Below, piece after piece: positions 58,490-64,000 of a stretch of 64,000 nt of DNA. A model generated the notes under the pieces. The model did no database searches and was not told the origin of the DNA. It worked only from the letters and a program-made list of their open reading frames with translations. The position numbers and the translations under genes are program-made. The first letter of the stretch is position 1; each line of letters begins with the position of its first letter. The DNA comes from Solea solea (taxonomy: Eukaryota > Chordata > Actinopteri > Pleuronectiformes > Soleidae), in the NCBI RefSeq assembly GCF_958295425.1, contig NC_081146.1, positions 434,001 through 498,000 on the forward strand. The letters run 5' to 3'.

Positions 58490-58700
58490 CTCTACATTTT
58501 TGAGCATCTTCCTGTGACATGTCAATAGCCTCCCTCTACCACCAACTTCCCCAGTAATTCCTTGGTCAGCGACTGATGCTGCAACTCCATTACATGTTCA
58601 TCCACCTGCTGAGCAGACACTAACCTGTTCACGTTTTGGATATTAATCCGCTGCTGCTGTGGTGGGGAACTACGTTGCGTTGGAGTGTGACGATGGTCGA
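58490..58700 (-). pseudogene. Probable upstream exon with a frame conflict
   Basis: On the minus strand the segment ends in a good donor (GTAGAG|GTAAGTG). The frame that splices at phase 0 into the exon at 55139 reads RKMLKNVE just before the donor, and is open only back to 58598. Upstream, a different frame has the more protein-like text (VDEHVMELQHQSLTKELLGK) and meets a stop shortly after. The two frames meet around 58530-58545. This suggests a small indel, from either decay or a sequencing error, or an unrecognised splice. The gene identity is unknown. Confidence 0.4.
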
Positions 58701-59033
58701 TAATTATCTTAAAGCTACAGTAGTAGTTGAAATAAACTGCCCCTTTGTTTCACCACACATGCATGGCAGAAATGTTCGCTTCCAAGATTTTTTGTAATAA
58801 AAACATAACAGATTAATCCTCTGCATTCTTTGTGCGTTTGGATTTTTTTTTGAGGATATCTTACACCAAATTGCTTCAAATTTGGTGAAGGTGAAGTTAT
58901 TTTCCACTGTCAGGGAATATCAACATTTTTCATTATCATATAACACACTATTCAATCAATATCTGAAGCTAAAATGATGTGGGTGTATTTTAGGGATATC
59001 ATAGTATGGTGTGAATGTGGGTTTAGGAATAAA
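58701..59033. other. No feature seen
   Basis: AT-rich sequence without a supported gene or repeat. Confidence 0.4.
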
Positions 59034-59078
59034 TGTGTGTGTGTGTGTGTCTGTGTCTGTGTGTCTGTGTGTATGTGC
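59034..59078. repeat. GT dinucleotide microsatellite
   Basis: GT repeats with CTGT interruptions. The open frames on both strands across it are artefacts of the repeat. Confidence 0.95.
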
Positions 59079-59337
59079 GACTCCAGGCACTTCTTGTTCT
59101 CACATCAAGTTCAAATCGACATGATACACAGGCACCTACACCTACAAAGAGGCTCATACACACATTCACTCCTTTGAGTAAAAAAAAGAAACAGGCATCT
59201 TGAGGGACTTCAAAGACTTGCCCTCTACGTGAACCCAAACAAAAGTCTGGTTTTGTTTACACAGGTGCAATTACAGGTAAACACAATGTTTCACTTTGTT
59301 TGGGGCTCAATTCATCCTGACTGTCAAAGACACAGCC

Positions 59338-59382
59338 TCAGACGCTGAAGACCTCGACCTCATCAACATCAGTCACAATGTA
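59338..59382 (-). CDS. Possible terminal exon (weak)
   Basis: On the minus strand CTTTTTCAG is followed by a 14-codon open segment (YIVTDVDEVEVFSV) and TGA. It could be the last exon of a gene whose remainder would lie beyond the satellite, but a segment this short may be chance. Confidence 0.15.
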   Translation of the reverse strand, partial: YIVTDVDEVEVFSV

Positions 59383-59756
59383 CTGAAAAAGAAAAAGGTT
59401 AAATAATTTATCAAAACTAACCCTAACCCTATCATATTATAGTGATTACATGTAAAATAATTACATCAAATCAAACATAAGCTAGATGTTTTGTATGACC
59501 TGTGTGATCATCCGTTTTTGATGAAGTTTAAAATCCATAATTTGTATTAGTAGTGTATGATTTCACTTTCACTGAACTCAGTACCACTTATACTTCATAT
59601 ACTAGTAGTATGGAGTACTTTTACTGTATACGTTTTGGAGGAATATAGGGTCAAAGTTCACTTTTTGCAACAAACAATAGGGTAACATTTTTTGATGAAG
59701 TATAAAATCCTTATTTTTTATCAGTACTTTATGATTTAACTTTCACTGGACGTATT
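59383..59756. other. No gene seen; short repeat-like AT-rich text
   Basis: Two similar phrases, TTGATGAAGTTTAAAATCC (59517) and TTTGATGAAGTATAAAATCC (59690), followed by similar text, show a diverged direct repeat about 173-174 bp apart. A two-copy CCCTAA run near 59421 is too short to be a telomeric tract. Confidence 0.5.
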
Positions 59757-59972
59757 CAGCTGAGGTTAGGCTGTTTTCGGATTTTTTTCTTTTTTCTACT
59801 GTCCCATAATATAAACCTCACTAATGAAGTTAACATCATATAAGATATACTTCTGTACCCTCAGTGTTTGATTTTGCAATGATTTCACTGTTGGGATGTG
59901 TTTTTCTATTGGTGTCTGTTTGTGTGCGCATCCAGCCGAGATAAGGCTGTTTCGGATTTTTTTCTACTGTCC
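59757..59972 (-). repeat. Inverted S176 satellite, about 1.2 monomers
   Basis: The reverse complement matches the second S176 subfamily (CCAATAGAAAAACACATCCC and CAGCCTTATCTCAGC-like text) found in the pure array. It is the only S176 copy on the minus strand in the window and is more diverged than array monomers. Confidence 0.88.
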
Positions 59973-60072
59973 ACAGTACTGTGCAAAGGTTTTAGGCAGT
60001 TGTGAAAAAAATGAATCAATCATCAATCAACAAAATGCAGTGAATAAACAAAAGAGAAATCTAAATCACCCT
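59973..60072. mobile_element. Probable Tc1-like transposon end (fragment)
   Basis: Starts CAGTACTGTGCAAAGGTTTT and continues TAGGCAGTTGTGAAAAAAATG, which resembles terminal inverted repeats of Tc1-like elements in fish. That match is from memory and was not searched. There is no second end and no TA duplication, so it is a fragment. It sits between the inverted S176 piece and the right array. Confidence 0.4.
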
Positions 60073-60673
60073 TTGTGAGGTTTATGTTATGGGACAGTAG
60101 AAAAATGAAAAAAATCAGAAAACAGCCGTATCCCTGCTGAATGCGCACAAAAACAGAGACAAATAGAAAAACACATCCAAACAGTGAAATCATTGCAAAA
60201 TCAAACACTGAAGGTATATAACTATATCTTATGAGATGTTAACTTTATTTGTGAGGTTTATGTTATGGGACAGTAGAAAAATGAAAAAAATTGCGAAAAC
60301 AGCCGCATCCATGCTGAATGCGCACAAAAACAGAGACAAATAGAAAAACACATCCAAACAGTGAAATCATTGCAAAATCAAACACTGAGGGTACATCAAT
60401 ATACCTTATAAGATGTTAACTTCATATTATAGGACGGTAGAAAAAAGATTAAAATACCCTCGATCAGCCTTAGTCCCTGATACACATACGGAAAAATCAG
60501 ACTCCTGGCTTAATGCCTTTAGGAATTATTACAAAAAAACACACCACAGCGGCTGACCTTTGACCTTTCCAAAGGTTGCACGGGTCTGAAACTCAGCACC
60601 CTGGATCAGCCAGGAGTCCCTGATACACATACGGAGAAATCAGCATCCGGGCTCATTGCCTTTAGGAATTATT
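60073..60673 (+). repeat. Composite unit p (left-truncated)
   Basis: S176 60073-60474 followed by a short B141 block 60475-60673. Confidence 0.85.
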
Positions 60674-62442
60674 GAAGAAAAGACAGTTTCCCACGTTTCT
60701 TACATTTGAATTTTACAGACTGTGTTTTTGGCAGTTTTTTTTGGCCAGGGGGAAAAAAGCCCACAGTCCTGTGTCCAAAAACTGAAGACTCTATACAGTC
60801 TTAGACTCTTTGGCCAGAGTGGAAGTTTTGGAGGAACTACATTTCTACAGGTCGCAGGAGTGTGAATATTTCATATGTCGTTTGGGGTCCCAAGACGAGC
60901 GGAACGACGAGGGTACATTAGTATATCTTATAAGATGTTAACTTTATTTGTGAGGTTTATGTTATGGGACAGTTAAAAAATGAAAAAAAATCAGAAAACA
61001 GTCGTATTCCAGCTGAATGCGCACAAAAACAGACAAAAATAGAAAAACACATTCAAACAGTGAGATCATTGCAAAATCAAACACTGAAGGTATATAACTA
61101 TATCTTATGAGATGTTAACTTTATTTGTGAGGTTTATGTTATGGGACAATAAAAAAATGAATAAAATCAGAAAACAGCCGTATCCCTGCTGAATGCACAC
61201 AAAAACAGAGACAAATAGAAAAACACATCCAAACAGTGAAATCATTATAAATTCAAACACTGAGGGTACATCAATATACCTTATAAGATGTTAACTTCAT
61301 ATTATAGGACAGTAGAAAAAAGATTAAAATACCCTCGATCAGCCTTAGTCCCTGATACACATACGGAAAAATCAGACTCCTGGCTTAATGCCTTTAGGAA
61401 TTATTACAAAAAACAAACCTAAACGGCTGACCTTTGACCTTTCCGAAGGTTACACAGGTCTGAAACTCGGCACCCTAGATTAGCCTTAGTCCCTGATACA
61501 CATACGGAAAAATCAGACTCCTGGCTCGATGCCTTTATGAATTATTACAAAAAACACACCCGAACGGCTGACCATTGACCTTTCCGAAGGTTGCACAGGT
61601 CTGAAACTCGGCACCCTGGATCAGCCTTAGTCCCTATACACACACAGAAAAATCGCACTCCTGGCTCAATGCCTTTAGGAATTATTACAAAAAACACACC
61701 ACAGCGGCTGACCTTTGACCTTTCCAAAGGTTGCACGGGTCTGAAACTCGGCACCCTGGATCAGCCAGGAGTCCCTGATACACATACGGAGAAATCAGCA
61801 TCCGGGCTCATTGCCTTTAGGAATTATTGAAGAAAAGACAGTTTCCCACCTTTCTTACGTTTGAATTTTACAGACTGTGTTTTTGGCAGTTTTTTTTGGC
61901 CAGGGGGAAAAAAGCCCAAAGTCCTGTGTCCAAAAACTGAAAATCAGGTCATGTCAGACTCTATACAGTCTTAGACTCTTTGGCCAGACTCCTGGCTTAA
62001 TGCCTTTAGGAATTATTACAAAAAACACACCCGAACGGCTGACCTTTGACCTTTCCAAAGGTTGCACGGGTCTGAAACTCGGCACCCTGGATTAGCCTTA
62101 GTCCCTGATACACATACAGAAAAATCAGACTCCTGGCTTAAAGCCTTTAGGAATTATTACAAAAAACACACCCGAACGGCTAACCATTGACCTTTTCCGA
62201 AAGTTGCACAGGTCTGAAACTCGGCAACCGGGATAAGCTTTAGTCCCTGATACACGTACGGAAAAATCAGACTCCTGACTCAATGCCTTTAGGAATTATT
62301 ACAAAAAATACACCACAGTGGCTGACCTTTGACCTTTCCAAAGGTTGCACAGATCTGAAACTCAGCACCCTGGATCAGCCAGGAGTCCCTGATACACATA
62401 CGGAGAAATCAGCATCCGGGCTCATTGCCTTTAGGAATTATT
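60674..62442 (+). repeat. Composite unit q
   Basis: Linker 60674-60909 of the short allele without SINE, as in unit c; S176 60910-61339 (n=2); B141 61340-61828; partial linker 61829-61987; B141 61988-62442. Confidence 0.85.
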
Positions 62443-64000
62443 GAAGAAAAGACAGTTTCCCACCTTTCTTACGTTTGAATTTTACAGACTGTGTTTTTGG
62501 CAGTTTTTTTTGGCCAGGGGGAAAAAAGCCCAAAGTCCTGTGTCCAAAAACTGAAAATGAGGTCATGTCAGACTCTATACAGTCTTAGACTCTTTGGCCA
62601 GAGTGGAAGTTTCGGAGGAACTACATTTCTACAGGTCGCAGGAGTGTGAATATTTCATATGTCGTTTGGGGTCCCAAGACGAGCGGAACGACGAGGGTAC
62701 ATTAGTATATCTTATAAGATGTTAACTTTATTTGTGAGGTTTATGTTATGGGACAGTTAAAAAATGAAAAAAAATCAGAAAACAGTCGTATTCCAGCTGA
62801 ATGCGCACAAAAACAGACAAAAATAGAAAAACACATTCAAACAGTGAGATCATTGCAAAATCAAACACTGAAGGTATATAACTATATCTTATGAGATGTT
62901 AACTTTATTTGTGAGGTTTATGTTATGGGACAATAAAAAAATGAATAAAATCAGAAAACAGCCGTATCCCTGCTGAATGCACACAAAAACAGAGACAAAT
63001 AGAAAAACACATCCAAACAGTGAAATCATTATAAATTCAAACACTGAGGGTACATCAATATACCTTATAAGATGTTAACTTCATATTATAGGACAGTAGA
63101 AAAAAGATTAAAATACCCTCGATCAGCCTTAGTCCCTGATACACATACGGAAAAATCAGACTCCTGGCTTAATGCCTTTAGGAATTATTACAAAAAACAA
63201 ACCTAAACGGCTGACCTTTGACCTTTCCGAAGGTTACACAGGTCTGAAACTCGGCACCCTAGATTAGCCTTAGTCCCTGATACACATACGGAAAAATCAG
63301 ACTCCTGGCTCGATGCCTTTATGAATTATTACAAAAAACACACCCGAACGGCTGACCATTGACCTTTCCGAAGGTTGCACAGGTCTGAAACTCGGCACCC
63401 TGGATCAGCCTTAGTCCCTATACACACACGGAAAAATCGCACTCCTGGCTCAATGCCTTTAGGAATTATTACAAAAAACACACCACAGCGGCTGACCTTT
63501 GACCTTTCCAAAGGTTGCACGGGTCTGAAACTCGGCACCCTGGATCAGCCAGGAGTCCCTGATACACATACGGAGAAATCAGCATCCGGGCTCATTGCCT
63601 TTAGGAATTATTGAAGAAAAGACAGTTTCCCACCTTTCTTACGTTTGAATTTTACAGACTGTGTTTTTGGCAGTTTTTTTTGGCCAGGGGGAAAAAAGCC
63701 CAAAGTCCTGTGTCCAAAAACTGAAAATCAGGTCATGTCAGACTCTATACAGTCTTAGACTCTTTGGCCAGACTCCTGGCTTAATGCCTTTAGGAATTAT
63801 TACAAAAAACACACCCGAACGGCTGACCTTTGACCTTTCCAAAGGTTGCACGGGTCTGAAACTCGGCACCCTGGATTAGCCTTAGTCCCTGATACACATA
63901 CAGAAAAATCAGACTCCTGGCTTAATGCCTTTAGGAATTATTACAAAAAAACACACCCGAACGGCTAACCATTGACCTTTTCCGAAAGTTGCACAGGTCT
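62443..64000 (+). repeat. Composite unit r (cut by window end)
   Basis: Long linker 62443-62694; S176 62695-63123 (n=2); B141 63124-63612; partial linker 63613-63771; B141 63772 to the end. Confidence 0.85.

Larger units (their letters stand above)
60073..64000 (+). repeat. Composite higher-order satellite array (right array)
   Basis: Same [linker - S176 - B141] architecture and same S176 subfamily as the left array, in the same orientation. A 1784-bp higher-order period is visible between 61545 and 63329. The last unit is cut by the window end. Confidence 0.93.

Noticed and set aside
58974..59238. Frames across the GT microsatellite
   Set aside because: The Val/Cys run is the dinucleotide repeat read in frame.
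59421..59437. Telomeric repeat (CCCTAA)
   Set aside because: Only about two units, well within chance for intergenic DNA.

Overview
The window looks like nuclear DNA from a ray-finned (teleost) fish. The evidence is two L1-clade LINE copies with an ORF1/ORF2 layout common in fish, a short SINE/LINE-tail insertion of a type widespread in teleosts, a probable Tc1-like transposon end, and spliced exons with GT/AG borders. No bacterial-style gene, rRNA, tRNA or CRISPR array was seen. About 46 kb of the 64 kb is tandem satellite DNA.

Two unrelated satellite monomers dominate: a 176-bp unit (S176) and a 141-bp unit (B141). A non-tandem linker of about 250 bp joins them. In 1-22935, 28098-36771 and 60073-64000 they form a composite higher-order repeat, [linker - S176 block - B141 block], with periods of roughly 1.5-1.85 kb. 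S176 blocks have lengths of n x 176 + about 78 bp with n = 2, 3 or 4. In six units the linker carries the same 123-bp SINE/LINE-tail insertion, flanked by a 13-bp target duplication. Other linkers are still empty, so the array records its own amplification history. From 37681 to about 52510 there is a pure S176 array of about 84 monomers of a second subfamily, with nested 8-mer and 11-mer higher-order repeats.

Two L1-type retrotransposons, 22936-28097 and 30132-35293, sit in B141 DNA exactly 7196 bp apart and are almost identical, flanking satellite included. They therefore arose by duplication of a single insertion. Both have intact ORF1 and ORF2 with complete endonuclease and reverse transcriptase catalytic residues. 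ORF2, however, runs straight into satellite at a stop codon that the satellite appears to supply, so the C-terminus, 3' UTR and poly(A) are missing. A 669-bp DNA-transposon-like MITE with 46-bp perfect terminal inverted repeats and a TTA duplication sits at 36916-37584.

Between the arrays (about 52510-59756) is non-satellite DNA. It holds at least two well-formed coding exons of an unrecognised minus-strand gene (54984-55139 and 54467-54559, phase 0), a probable upstream exon near 58490-58700 with an apparent frame problem, decayed LINE ORF2 pieces in opposite orientations, and microsatellites. At 59757-59972 a single inverted S176 monomer, followed by a probable transposon end, marks a rearranged border before the composite array resumes. 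That right-hand array closely matches the left end of the window.

The only genes with a recognisable function belong to the retrotransposons. The rest is best read as a satellite-rich block, centromeric or pericentromeric in style, next to a short gene-bearing interval. The chromosomal position is an inference.
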